Shown here one piece after another: positions 49,051 through 57,161 of a stretch of 64,000 nt of DNA. Source of the stretch: CAIQQQ01 sp040399685. Its GTDB lineage: Bacteria; Pseudomonadota; Alphaproteobacteria; Acetobacterales; Acetobacteraceae. Under the pieces are notes generated by a model. It was not told where the DNA came from and made no database searches. It was given only the letters and a program-made list of their open reading frames with translations. A program made the translations under genes and the position numbers. The DNA lies in contig JBBART010000014.1 in the NCBI GenBank assembly GCA_040399685.1, positions 1-64,000 on the forward strand. The letters are read 5' to 3'. The number at the start of each line of letters is the position of its first letter. Within the stretch, counting starts at the first letter, position 1.

Positions 49051-49565
49051 CCCGGAAGAACCGCCGCCTGCTGCTGGTGCTGGGCTGCGTGCTGGGGCTG
49101 GGATGTGCCACCATCCTGGTGTTTCTGGCGTTTCGCAGCACCGGCGAATTGTTCGTCGTGCCGTCCAAGATCGCGGCCAATGCGCCGAAGAACGACCGCG
49201 TGTTTCGTCTCGGCGGCATGGTCGAGGCGGGCAGTCTGCAACGCTTTCAGGACGGTACCCGCCCCGCGGTGCGCTTTCGCGTGTCGGACGGTGTGGCCAG
49301 CGTGAGCGTGGAATATGTCGGTATCCTGCCGGATCTGTTCCGCGAGGGGCAGGGCGTGGTGACATTGGGCAAGCTGCGACCTGATGGCAGTTTCGCCGCC
49401 CAGGAAGTTCTGGCCAAGCATGACGAGAACTACATGCCCGGCGACATGGCCGACGAATTGAAGAAAACCGGCTGGAAGCCCGAGCAGGGTGCGCCCCCGG
49501 CGGCGGCGCTGTGGAATGCCGCCAAGACCAGCGTTGCCACCACCCCAGCAAAGGCCGGCGGATGA
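49047..49565 (+). CDS. ccmE: Cytochrome c maturation heme chaperone CcmE
   Basis: Membrane-anchored periplasmic heme chaperone (172 aa). An N-terminal anchor (about residues 8-28) is followed by an OB-fold domain (RVFRLGGMVEAGSL, VRFRVSDG). The covalent heme-binding His lies in LAKHDENYMP, the classic motif. It carries heme from CcmC to CcmF/H. ATGA overlap with ccmF. Confidence 0.96.
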   Translation: MTRKNRRLLLVLGCVLGLGCATILVFLAFRSTGELFVVPSKIAANAPKNDRVFRLGGMVEAGSLQRFQDGTRPAVRFRVSDGVASVSVEYVGILPDLFREGQGVVTLGKLRPDGSFAAQEVLAKHDENYMPGDMADELKKTGWKPEQGAPPAAALWNAAKTSVATTPAKAGG

Positions 49566-51526
49566 TAGCGGAACTTGGCCATTTTGCCCTGGCATTGGCG
49601 GTGGCGTTCGCCATTGCCCAAGCCATCCTGCCGCTCTGGGGGGCGCATCGCGGCGACTCGCGCCTGATGCAGGCGGCCCCGGCGCTGGCCTTGGGGCAGT
49701 TGATCGCCCTGGGCGTGTCGTTCGCCTGCCTGGTGTGGGTGAGCGTGACCGACGATTTCTCGGTGCTCAACATCGCCGAGAACAGCAACACGCTGAAGCC
49801 GTTGCTGTACAAAATTACCGGCGCCTGGGGCAGCCATGAAGGCTCCATCCTGTTCTGGTGCCTGATTTTGTCGTTCTGTGGCGGCGCCGTGGCGGTGTTC
49901 GGCGGCCCGTTGCCGGCCAGCCTGCGCGCCCGCGTGATCGGCATTCTGGGCCTGACCGCCTGCGGCTTCGAATTGTTCACCCTCATCGAGAGCAACCCCT
50001 TCGCCCGGCTATGGCCCCCGCCGCTGGATGGGCGGGACATGAACCCGCTGTTGCAGGACCCGGGTCTCGCCTCGCACCCCCCCATTCTCTATCTCGGCTA
50101 TGTCGGCTTCGCGATTCCGTTCGCCTTCGCCGTGGCCGCCTTGCTTGAAGGCCGGGTCGATGCCGCCTGGGGACGTTGGGTGCGGCCATGGACGCTGGCC
50201 GCCTGGTGCAGCCTGACCGGCGGCATCGCGCTGGGGTCGTGGTGGTCGTATTACGTGCTCGGCTGGGGCGGCTACTGGTTCTGGGACCCGGTGGAAAACG
50301 CCTCTCTGCTGCCATGGCTGACCGGCACGGCGCTGTTGCACTCGGCCATCGTGGTGGAAAAGCGTGAGGCGTTGAAGACGTGGACGGTGCTGCTCGCCAT
50401 CGGCACCTTCGCGCTGTCGCTGTCCGGCACGTTTCTGGTGCGTTCGGGCATTCTGAACTCGGTGCATTCGTTCGCCAACGATCCGGCGCGGGGCGTGTTC
50501 ATTCTTGGCCTGCTGGGATTGGTGATCGGCGGCTCGCTGCTGCTGTTCGCCATTCGCGCGCCGAAATTGGGCGGCTCCGGCCTGTTCGCGCCGATCTCGC
50601 GGGAGGGTGCACTGGTTCTGAACAACATCCTGTTGTGTTCGATCGCCGCCGTGGTGCTGACCGGCACGCTGTATCCGCTGTTCGCGGATCTGCTGCTGGG
50701 CGTGAAGATCTCGGTGGGCCCCCCGTTCTTTCAGGCCACGGTATTGCCACTCGCCGCCCCGGTGTTCGGGGCGATGGCGGTGGCGCCGATGATGTCGTGG
50801 AAACGCGCCTCGCTGGGGCCGGCTTTGGTGCGGCTATGGTGGGTGGCGTTGATCGCCGTGGCCGTGGGCATGTTCGCCAGCCTTGGGATGAAGGCACTGC
50901 CGGCGCTCGCCATGGCGGCGGCGTGCTGGATGATTTTGGGCGCGCTGGCCGAGATCGTCGAGCGCATTCGCCTGTTCCGGGTGCCGTTTGCCAACAGTGT
51001 CTCGCGCCTGTTCGGCCTGCCGCTCTCCACCTTTGGCACCACTTTGGCGCATGCTGGCATGGGCGTGACGGTGGCCGGGATTGCCGGCATGTCCATGACC
51101 GTCGAGCAGATCGTGCTGGTGAAGCCCGGTGAGACGGTGCACCTCGCGGGCTATGACTGGCAGCTTGAGGGGATGCACGACGCCAAGGGCCCGAACTACA
51201 ACGCCCGCGTCGCCACCATCCATATCAGCCGTGACGGCAAGCCGGTGGTGACGCTGTCGCCCGAGCGGCGTGCGTTCACCACCCAGACAATGACCACCAC
51301 CGAGGCCAAGATCAGCACCAATCTTGTGCGAGACCTGTATGCCGTGCTGGGCGAGGAACGGGACGGGGCGGCCGTGCTGCGGCTGCATATGAATCCGCTG
51401 GCGCCCTGGATCTGGCTGGGCGGCCTTGTGATGGCGCTGGGTGGTTTCTGCTCGTTGATCGATCGCCGCCTGCGCGTTGCGGCCCCCACGCGGGCGCCGG
51501 CGACCACGGCACTGAAGGCGTCATGA
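49562..51526 (+). CDS. ccmF: Cytochrome c heme lyase subunit CcmF
   Basis: Large membrane protein (654 aa) with about 14-15 spans, the core of the heme lyase. The tryptophan-rich heme motif GWGGYWFWDPVENASLLPW and the conserved block WGSHEGSILFWCLIL are present, as are periplasmic histidine segments such as LLHSAIVVEKR. It transfers heme to apocytochromes together with CcmH and CcmI. Starts in the overlap with ccmE and ends overlapping ccmG. Confidence 0.96.
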   Translation: MIAELGHFALALAVAFAIAQAILPLWGAHRGDSRLMQAAPALALGQLIALGVSFACLVWVSVTDDFSVLNIAENSNTLKPLLYKITGAWGSHEGSILFWCLILSFCGGAVAVFGGPLPASLRARVIGILGLTACGFELFTLIESNPFARLWPPPLDGRDMNPLLQDPGLASHPPILYLGYVGFAIPFAFAVAALLEGRVDAAWGRWVRPWTLAAWCSLTGGIALGSWWSYYVLGWGGYWFWDPVENASLLPWLTGTALLHSAIVVEKREALKTWTVLLAIGTFALSLSGTFLVRSGILNSVHSFANDPARGVFILGLLGLVIGGSLLLFAIRAPKLGGSGLFAPISREGALVLNNILLCSIAAVVLTGTLYPLFADLLLGVKISVGPPFFQATVLPLAAPVFGAMAVAPMMSWKRASLGPALVRLWWVALIAVAVGMFASLGMKALPALAMAAACWMILGALAEIVERIRLFRVPFANSVSRLFGLPLSTFGTTLAHAGMGVTVAGIAGMSMTVEQIVLVKPGETVHLAGYDWQLEGMHDAKGPNYNARVATIHISRDGKPVVTLSPERRAFTTQTMTTTEAKISTNLVRDLYAVLGEERDGAAVLRLHMNPLAPWIWLGGLVMALGGFCSLIDRRLRVAAPTRAPATTALKAS

Positions 51527-52044
51527 ACCGCAGGCTTCTGCTTCTGGCGCCTTTGGGCGTGGCCGCGATCGGCGGTGCGGCGTTCTACACGATGCTGCGC
51601 GGGATGAAGACCGGCTCGTTCGATCCGCGTGGCATTCCAAGCCAGATGATTGGCTGCAAACTGCCGGACTTTACGTTGGAGGGGTTCTCCAGCACCGACA
51701 TCCTGGCGGTCCGCAAGCCGGTGGTGCTAAACTTCTTCGCCTCGTGGTGCGCGCCTTGCATAGACGAAGCGCCGATGCTGATCGCGTTGAAGAAGGCCGG
51801 CGTGCCGCTCTGGGGCATCGCCTACAAGGACAAGGCGCCAGCGACGGATGCGTTTCTGGTGCGCCACGGCAATCCGTTCACCCATCTCGCGCGGGATGCG
51901 GCCGGGCAGGTTGGCATTGAATGGGGAATCACAGGTGTGCCGGAAACCTATGTGATTGACGCTGAAGGCGTGGTTCGCTGGCGCTTCTCTGGGCCGTTGT
52001 CCAGCGAAGCGGCGGGCGTGGTGACGAAGTTGTCCCAGGCATGA
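51523..52044 (+). CDS. ccmG: Periplasmic thiol:disulfide oxidoreductase CcmG/DsbE
   Basis: Membrane-anchored thioredoxin-fold protein (173 aa). There is an N-terminal anchor (LLLLAPLGVAAIGGAAF), then an active site FFASWCAPCIDEAP with the WCxxC redox pair and the cis-Pro loop GVPETYVID. It keeps the CxxCH cysteines of apocytochromes reduced for heme attachment. Overlaps ccmF and ccmH by four bases each. Confidence 0.95.
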   Translation: MNRRLLLLAPLGVAAIGGAAFYTMLRGMKTGSFDPRGIPSQMIGCKLPDFTLEGFSSTDILAVRKPVVLNFFASWCAPCIDEAPMLIALKKAGVPLWGIAYKDKAPATDAFLVRHGNPFTHLARDAAGQVGIEWGITGVPETYVIDAEGVVRWRFSGPLSSEAAGVVTKLSQA

Positions 52045-52490
52045 TCCGCGCATTGTTGCTCGCCGTGCTGCTGCTGGCGGCCGCTCCGGCCTGGGCCATC
52101 GGCGATCCGGCGGAGGCCTTGCCAAACCCGGTGCAGGAGGCGCTTGCCGTCGATATCGGCCGTGGGTTGCGCTGTCTTGTGTGTCAGAACGAAAGCATCG
52201 AGGAAAGCGGTGCCGATCTGGCGCGGGATTTGCGCAAGATCGTGCGCGCCCATGTGGCCGCTGGTGAGAACGAGGATCAGATCACCGCCTGGATGGTGTC
52301 CCGCTATGGCAATTTCGTTCGGCTGCGTCCGCCGGTGAACCCGGCCACGTTGTTGCTCTGGGCGTCGCCGCTGGTATCGCTGTTGATTGGGGCGCTGGCC
52401 GTTCTGGGCTTCCGCCGCGCCAAGGCCGCCCCGCCGCCGCCGCTGAACGAAGCCGAACAGAAACGGCTTTGTGGCCTGATGGAACCCTGA
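52041..52490 (+). CDS. ccmH: Cytochrome c maturation protein CcmH
   Basis: A 149-aa periplasmic, membrane-anchored redox protein corresponding to the N-terminal part of E. coli CcmH (CcmL type). It has a signal peptide ending near APAWA, the redox motif GLRCLVCQNESIEES, a three-helix domain with LRKIVRAHVAAGENEDQI, and a C-terminal membrane anchor. It handles apocytochrome thiols with CcmG. ccmI follows after seven bases. Confidence 0.95.
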   Translation: MIRALLLAVLLLAAAPAWAIGDPAEALPNPVQEALAVDIGRGLRCLVCQNESIEESGADLARDLRKIVRAHVAAGENEDQITAWMVSRYGNFVRLRPPVNPATLLLWASPLVSLLIGALAVLGFRRAKAAPPPPLNEAEQKRLCGLMEP

Positions 52491-52497
52491 CAGCAAC

Positions 52498-53211
52498 ATG
52501 CCCTTGGTCAATCCGGTTTTCCTGCTGTTCGCGGGCTTGGTGATTCTGGCTCTCGTGCCGTTGTTGTTCGTGCTGTGGCGCGTGCGTACGCCGCGCGGCC
52601 GTCGTGCCTCGGCCTTGGTGCTGCATCGGGCGCAGTTGGAGGAGCTGGACCGGGAGCTGGACGAAGGCCGCATCGGTGCGGTCGAACATGCCGGGGCCAA
52701 GCTGGAAGTGCAGCGCCGGCTGCTGGCCGTGGGCGAACTGAAGGACGAGACGGTGACATCCGCCTCACGCGGGCCGCTGATCCTGGCGCTCATTCTGGTG
52801 CCGTTGGCGGCTGGGGGCCTGTATCTGATTGAGGGCCGCCCGGACATGCCCTCGGGCCTGGAGGCCCGTCGGGACAGCACGGCACCTGAAGCGCAGGAGG
52901 CCGAGCGGTTGATCACCACCTTGCGCAGCCGTCTTGCGGCACTGGATCCAACGTCCGACGTCGCCAGCCAGGGCTATCTCCTGCTCGGCAACGCCGAAGC
53001 CAGCCGTGGCCGTTTGGCGGAGGCCGCCGCTGCCTGGCGCCTGGCGCTGCGGGCCGGTTTCAATCCTGGCCTCGCGGCGCAGGCGGCCGAGGCGCAGACG
53101 CAGGCGGATGGCAAGGTCACGGACGAAACCAAGGCGCTGTTCCGCCGTGCACTGGCCGAAGCCCCGCCGGATGCGCCATGGAAGGCATTGGTGGAGCAAC
53201 GCCTCAAGTAG
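52498..53211 (+). CDS. ccmI: Cytochrome c biogenesis factor CcmI (TPR)
   Basis: A 237-aa protein corresponding to CcmI. Two N-terminal membrane segments (about residues 3-23 and 88-106) flank a cytoplasmic loop with a leucine-zipper-like AQLEELDRELDEGRI. The periplasmic part contains TPR-like helices (GYLLLGNAEASRGRLAEAAAAWRLALR). It is shorter than rhodobacterial CcmI and probably has fewer TPRs. It holds the apocytochrome for the heme lyase. It ends immediately before a dispersed palindromic repeat. Confidence 0.9.
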   Translation: MPLVNPVFLLFAGLVILALVPLLFVLWRVRTPRGRRASALVLHRAQLEELDRELDEGRIGAVEHAGAKLEVQRRLLAVGELKDETVTSASRGPLILALILVPLAAGGLYLIEGRPDMPSGLEARRDSTAPEAQEAERLITTLRSRLAALDPTSDVASQGYLLLGNAEASRGRLAEAAAAWRLALRAGFNPGLAAQAAEAQTQADGKVTDETKALFRRALAEAPPDAPWKALVEQRLK

Positions 53212-53767
53212 GTCGGGCACCGCCCGACGTCGACGCAATGTCGGGCGGTGCCCGACCCACGAGATCTCGTTCCCACGTCTCATCGGTGATGGCGCGGCCG
53301 AACGCGATACCCGGCACGCTGCCGATCAGGTGAAACCCCTCGCTGGCATAGATCGCGCGTGCGCCTTCCAGCATGCTCATGGTCCACAGCACCATGCGGC
53401 GATAACCGTGATCGCGGGCGAACTGGATCGCGGTCTGCGTCAAAAGGCGGCCCAGCCCATGGCCCCGTGCCGCCGGGTCGACGATCAGCAGGCGCAATTT
53501 GGCGATGTTGTCTTCCACGCCCACCACGAACACCGAACCGATCGGCATGCCGTCGCGTTCGGCAATCCAGGCGCCATCGCGCTGCGGATCAAAGTCCCGC
53601 ATCACCTGCAGCACGATCTCGGCGACAGCCAGCTCGAAACTGCCGTCCAGCCCGTATTCGGCGGCATAGAGCGCGCCATGCCGCCCGATCACCCAGCCGA
53701 GATCGCCCGGCTGCAGGGGACGGAGCCGAATGGCCCCGTCCCCCAATGTCGTTAGCGTTCGATGCAC
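53204..53767 (-). CDS. GNAT family N-acetyltransferase
   Basis: Acetyltransferase of the GNAT fold (187 aa from GTG 53767). Motif A is RLLIVDPAARGHGLGRLLTQTAI, the acetyl-CoA pyrophosphate loop, and GARAIYASEGFHLIG is the usual C-terminal block. N-terminal residues IRLRPLQPGDLGWVIGRHG fit MarR-linked or stand-alone GNATs. The last about 18 residues (VGRAPPDIAST…) are encoded by the palindromic repeat and run 8 bases into ccmI, so the original end was probably earlier. The start is uncertain and overlaps phaA. Substrate unknown. Confidence 0.83.
   Translation of the reverse strand: MHRTLTTLGDGAIRLRPLQPGDLGWVIGRHGALYAAEYGLDGSFELAVAEIVLQVMRDFDPQRDGAWIAERDGMPIGSVFVVGVEDNIAKLRLLIVDPAARGHGLGRLLTQTAIQFARDHGYRRMVLWTMSMLEGARAIYASEGFHLIGSVPGIAFGRAITDETWERDLVGRAPPDIASTSGGARPT
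53212..53256. repeat. Dispersed palindromic repeat/terminator after ccmI (copy 2)
   Basis: GTCGGGCACCGCCCGAC (53212-53228), loop of 11, and GTCGGGCGGTGCCCGAC (53240-53256) are exact inverted copies, a 17-base perfect stem starting right after the ccmI stop. The first unit is identical to that after ptsI at 21785. The repeat also encodes part of the GNAT C-terminus on the other strand. Confidence 0.8.
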
Positions 53768-54924
53768 ATTGCAACGCCCATGCCGCCGCCGATGCACAGC
53801 GTGGCAAGGCCCTTCTTGGCATCGCGACGGCCCATTTCGTGCAGCAGCGTGATCAAGATGCGGGCTCCCGAAGCGCCGATCGGGTGGCCGATGGCAATGG
53901 CGCCGCCGTTCACATTCACCTTAGCGGTATCCCAGCCGAGATCCTGGTTCACCGCACAGGCCTGTGCCGCGAACGCCTCGTTGGCTTCCACCAGATCCAG
54001 ATCGGCGGCCTTCCAGCCGGCCCGCTCCAGCGCCTTGCGGCTGGACGGGATCGGGCCGGTGCCCATCACCGACGGATCGACACCGGCGGTGGCGAAGCTG
54101 GCGATGCGGCCGAGCGGCGTGAGCCCACGGCGCGACGCCTCCTTGGCCGACATCACCACGAGTGCCGCAGCGCCGTCGTTCAGGCCCGAGGCGTTGCCGG
54201 CCGTGACCGTGCCCTCTTTGCTGAACGCCGGGCGCAGCTTGGCCATCACTTCGAGCGTGCTGTCGTGGCGGATGTATTCATCGGCATCCACCACGATATC
54301 GCCCTTGCGGCCCTTGATGGTGACGGCGGCGATCTCGTCGACGAAGCGGCCGGCCTTCTGGGCGGCGGACGCCTTGTTCTGCGAGGCGACGGCGAATGCG
54401 TCCTGCTGGTCGCGGGTGATCTGGAACGCCTTGGCCACGTTCTCGGCGGTGGTGCCCATGTGATAGCCGAAGAAGGCGTCCCACAGGCCGTCGCGGATCA
54501 TGGTGTCGATGAAGGCGAGGTCGCCCATCTTCTGGCCGGCGCGCAGATGGGCGGCATGCATGGACATGCTCATGCTTTCCTGACCACCGGCGATGACGAT
54601 GTCGTTCTCGCCGCTGCGGATCTGCTGGGCGGCAAGGGCCACGGCGCGCAGGCCCGAACCGCATACCTGGTTGATGCCGAAGGCGGTGGCGCTGTCTGGA
54701 ATGCCGGCGAGGCGGGCGGCCTGACGAGCTGGGTTCTGGCCCTGGCCGGCAGTCAAGACCTGGCCGAGAATGACCTCGCCGATTTCTGATGCGTCGAGCC
54801 CGGAGCGGGCGATGGCCGCCTTGATGGCGGTGGTGCCGAGGATATGGGCTGGCACCGCGGCGAAGGCGCCGTTGAAACTGCCAACCGCCGTGCGGGCGGC
54901 GGATACGATGACGATGTCGTCCAT
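53752..54924 (-). CDS. phaA: Acetyl-CoA acetyltransferase (beta-ketothiolase)
   Basis: Biosynthetic thiolase (390 aa), condensing two acetyl-CoA to acetoacetyl-CoA. The nucleophilic Cys lies in NQVCGSGLRA near residue 88, with the catalytic His in GHPIGASGARI and second Cys in LCIGGGMGVAM. NEAFAAQA is also present. GGGAGAAG lies upstream of ATG 54924. It sits 31 bases after the PhaC-like gene, with phaR nearby, so a role in polyhydroxybutyrate synthesis is likely. No phaB reductase is in the window. Confidence 0.93.
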   Translation of the reverse strand: MDDIVIVSAARTAVGSFNGAFAAVPAHILGTTAIKAAIARSGLDASEIGEVILGQVLTAGQGQNPARQAARLAGIPDSATAFGINQVCGSGLRAVALAAQQIRSGENDIVIAGGQESMSMSMHAAHLRAGQKMGDLAFIDTMIRDGLWDAFFGYHMGTTAENVAKAFQITRDQQDAFAVASQNKASAAQKAGRFVDEIAAVTIKGRKGDIVVDADEYIRHDSTLEVMAKLRPAFSKEGTVTAGNASGLNDGAAALVVMSAKEASRRGLTPLGRIASFATAGVDPSVMGTGPIPSSRKALERAGWKAADLDLVEANEAFAAQACAVNQDLGWDTAKVNVNGGAIAIGHPIGASGARILITLLHEMGRRDAKKGLATLCIGGGMGVAMCIER

Positions 54925-54955
54925 GACTTGCTTCTCCCTGCGGATTGCGCCCCGC

Positions 54956-56110
54956 TTACGGTAAAACCTTAGCCGCTCGCCGGGGCTTGCGAAAGCGGGG
55001 GGCATGCCCGGGTATGGTGCGTGCCCAGGCGGCGAGCTTGTCCCAAAGCTCTGTTCGGGCCGAGGCGCCGGCCACCATGCCCACGTGGCCAGCCGCCGGG
55101 CGGATCAGAACGGCCTTTTTGATTGCTTCGGCCAACGGCATGGCGCTTTCGGGCGGCACAATCCGGTCACGTCCCGGAACGGCGACAAAGCAGGGTACGC
55201 GCAATTGCTGCGGCAGGATGGCGTGGCCGCCCACCCTCCATTCCCCGCGCATCGGCGCGTTGTCGACATACCATCGCCGCAGGCATTGCCGTGCCACGGG
55301 GGCTGCGAGCGGCACGCCGTCATTCACCCAGTCCTCGATCGACACGAATTGCCGGGCGCGGGCGCTGTCCTGCGCCATGCGGCCGAAACTGCGATATTTG
55401 TCGCCCACGCCGTGCGGATCGCCGAGGCTGAACATCATCTGCAGTGCATCGATCGGCAATGTGCCCGCCACGGACAGCAGCGGTTCCAGGCTTTCGACGA
55501 GCTGTGCCGTGATGCCCTGCGCCTCCGGGCGATCAGCGTGGAAGTCCCACGGTGTTGCCAGCAGCGCCAGCCCCGCCAGCGGCTCGGGGCGCAACTGTGC
55601 CGCCGCCAGGGTCAGCAACCCGCCCATGCAATAGCCCACCAGCGTGATCCGCCCGGCCGTCAGCGCGCTGGCGGCGGCGATGGCGTTGGCGAGGCGTGAC
55701 TGAATGATGGCATCCAGGTCCATCTGCCGGGCTGCGGCGTCCGGCCAGCCCCAGTCCAGCAGCAGCACCCGCAAGCCGGATGCGGCCAGATAACGCGCCA
55801 TCGAGCGGTCACGCGACAGATCCAGGATGGTGGCGCGGTTGACCAGGCTTGGCACCAGCAGCACGGCCGGCGCCTGGGTGGCGCCGCCATAGTCAAGCAG
55901 GCTTGCTTCGCCCTCGGACCACACCGCAGGCGGATTTTCCACATCGCGCACCCAGGGATGGCGACGATAGGCCGCAATGCCATGGATCAGGGCGGCGTCA
56001 GGCCCTGCTGCGCCGCCTTCCGGACGGGACAGGCGGGTGAGCAGATTCTGCCAGTTGTCGCTCGAGTTCGGCCACGCGCTCGCGGAGCCGTTGGATTTCA
56101 GCGTCGCCAT
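54956..56110 (-). CDS. phaC: PHA synthase-like protein, short PhaC
   Basis: A 384-aa alpha/beta hydrolase-fold protein with the PhaC lipase-like box GYCMGGLL, in which Cys is the nucleophile. Catalytic Asp (PGRDRIVPPES) and His (AAGHVGMVAGA) are present. VLLVPSLVNRATILDLSRDRSMARYL and DWGWPD are typical of class III PhaC, as is the length (class I is about 590 aa). It polymerises 3-hydroxyacyl-CoA. ATG 56110 overlaps the PhaE-like gene by about 110 bases in another frame; no closer in-frame start was seen, so the start is uncertain. Confidence 0.82.
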   Translation of the reverse strand: MATLKSNGSASAWPNSSDNWQNLLTRLSRPEGGAAGPDAALIHGIAAYRRHPWVRDVENPPAVWSEGEASLLDYGGATQAPAVLLVPSLVNRATILDLSRDRSMARYLAASGLRVLLLDWGWPDAAARQMDLDAIIQSRLANAIAAASALTAGRITLVGYCMGGLLTLAAAQLRPEPLAGLALLATPWDFHADRPEAQGITAQLVESLEPLLSVAGTLPIDALQMMFSLGDPHGVGDKYRSFGRMAQDSARARQFVSIEDWVNDGVPLAAPVARQCLRRWYVDNAPMRGEWRVGGHAILPQQLRVPCFVAVPGRDRIVPPESAMPLAEAIKKAVLIRPAAGHVGMVAGASARTELWDKLAAWARTIPGHAPRFRKPRRAAKVLP

Positions 56111-56399
56111 CGCCAAATGCAGCAACAGGGGGCGTGGCCCCCGGCGCAGGCCCGGCCGGGGCGGCGTGTCCTGGAGGTGCGGCAGCGTTTTCGTTCCCGG
56201 CGGTGCCGGCATTCATCGACTCCTGAAGCGTCTTGGCGAAACCAGACCACGCCGTGGCCGCGATGGCCATGCCTTCCAGGGCCTCGCGATCGCTCGCGGT
56301 GGCCGCCAGTTCACTTTGCCAGATGGTCACCCAGTCGCTGGCGAGCGGGTCTGGCGGGCAAGCGCCGCCATCTGCTGCCTTCGCATTGTTCGGGTCCAT
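55998..56399 (-). CDS. Short PhaE-like PHA synthase partner
   Basis: A 133-aa protein upstream of and overlapping phaC. The N-terminal part has DWVTIWQSELAATASDREALEG and WSGFAKTLQESM, reminiscent of PhaE/phasin helices. An Ala/Pro-rich linker follows, then a C-terminal coiled coil (AEIQRLRERVAELERQLAES) and a basic tail. Typical PhaE subunits are about 300-360 aa, so this one is very short. The call rests on position and composition rather than firm homology; a phasin-like or unrelated adaptor is possible. Confidence 0.55.
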   Translation of the reverse strand: MDPNNAKAADGGACPPDPLASDWVTIWQSELAATASDREALEGMAIAATAWSGFAKTLQESMNAGTAGNENAAAPPGHAAPAGPAPGATPPVAAFGDGDAEIQRLRERVAELERQLAESAHPPVPSGRRRSRA

Positions 56400-56516
56400 T
56401 GTTTCTGTCGTTCCATTCAGGCCGTTTGTGGGCAGTTCATCACCGAACGCTGCGCTGCACCATTGGCAGAGTGTGAAGGCGTGCTATCGTCGGATCAGAA
56501 GTTCAGTGAGGACGTG

Positions 56517-57161
56517 ATGTCTGAATTCCCCAAAGCGCCCGCTGCCGATGTCGACATGCAGCCTGTCGTGGTCAAGAAATACGCCAACCGGCGTTTGTAC
56601 AACACTGAAAGTTCCAGCTACATCACGCTCGATACGCTGGCCGAGATGGTGCGCGTTGGGCGGGACTTCGTTGTGTATGACGCCAAGACCGGTGACGACA
56701 TCACGCGCGGTGTGTTGACGCAGATCATCGTTGAAGAAGAGGGCAAGGGACGGGCATTGCTGCCCACCGGCTTTCTGCGCCAACTGATTGGTTTCTACGG
56801 CAATTCGATGCAAGGTTTGGTGCCGAACTATCTTGAGCAGGCCATGACCAGCTTCACCAGCCAGCAGGAGCAGATGGGCAAGGCGATGCAGCAGACGGTC
56901 GGCACCTTCTTCCCGTTCCGCGTGGACGAGGTGGGCCGCCAGAACATGGCCATGATGGAACGCGCGATGAGCCTGTTCTCCCCTTTCTACCCAGCCGACG
57001 GCACTGCCGACGGCAAGCCCGTCCAGCGTGCCACCGCCAAAGAGGCGGCCGGGCAGGCGGTGGAGGAGGAATTGGCGTCTTTGCGCGCTGAAGTGCAGAC
57101 GTTGCGCAGCCAGTTGGCAGCGGCGCCTTCCGCACCCGCCACCAAAAGGGTTACGAAATGA
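56517..57161 (+). CDS. phaR: Polyhydroxyalkanoate synthesis repressor PhaR
   Basis: PHA-responsive regulator (214 aa). The N-terminal DNA-binding domain reads VVKKYANRRLYNTESSSYITLD, LAEMVRVGRDFVVYDAKTGDDIT and TRGVLTQIIVEEE, characteristic of PhaR. A hydrophobic/phasin-like middle segment follows (GFYGNSMQGLVPNYLEQAM), and a coiled coil EEELASLRAEVQTLRSQLA ends the protein. GAGG lies five bases before the ATG. It is divergent from the phaE-phaC-phaA run and is expected to repress phasin and pha genes until PHA granules titrate it. Confidence 0.94.
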   Translation: MSEFPKAPAADVDMQPVVVKKYANRRLYNTESSSYITLDTLAEMVRVGRDFVVYDAKTGDDITRGVLTQIIVEEEGKGRALLPTGFLRQLIGFYGNSMQGLVPNYLEQAMTSFTSQQEQMGKAMQQTVGTFFPFRVDEVGRQNMAMMERAMSLFSPFYPADGTADGKPVQRATAKEAAGQAVEEELASLRAEVQTLRSQLAAAPSAPATKRVTK

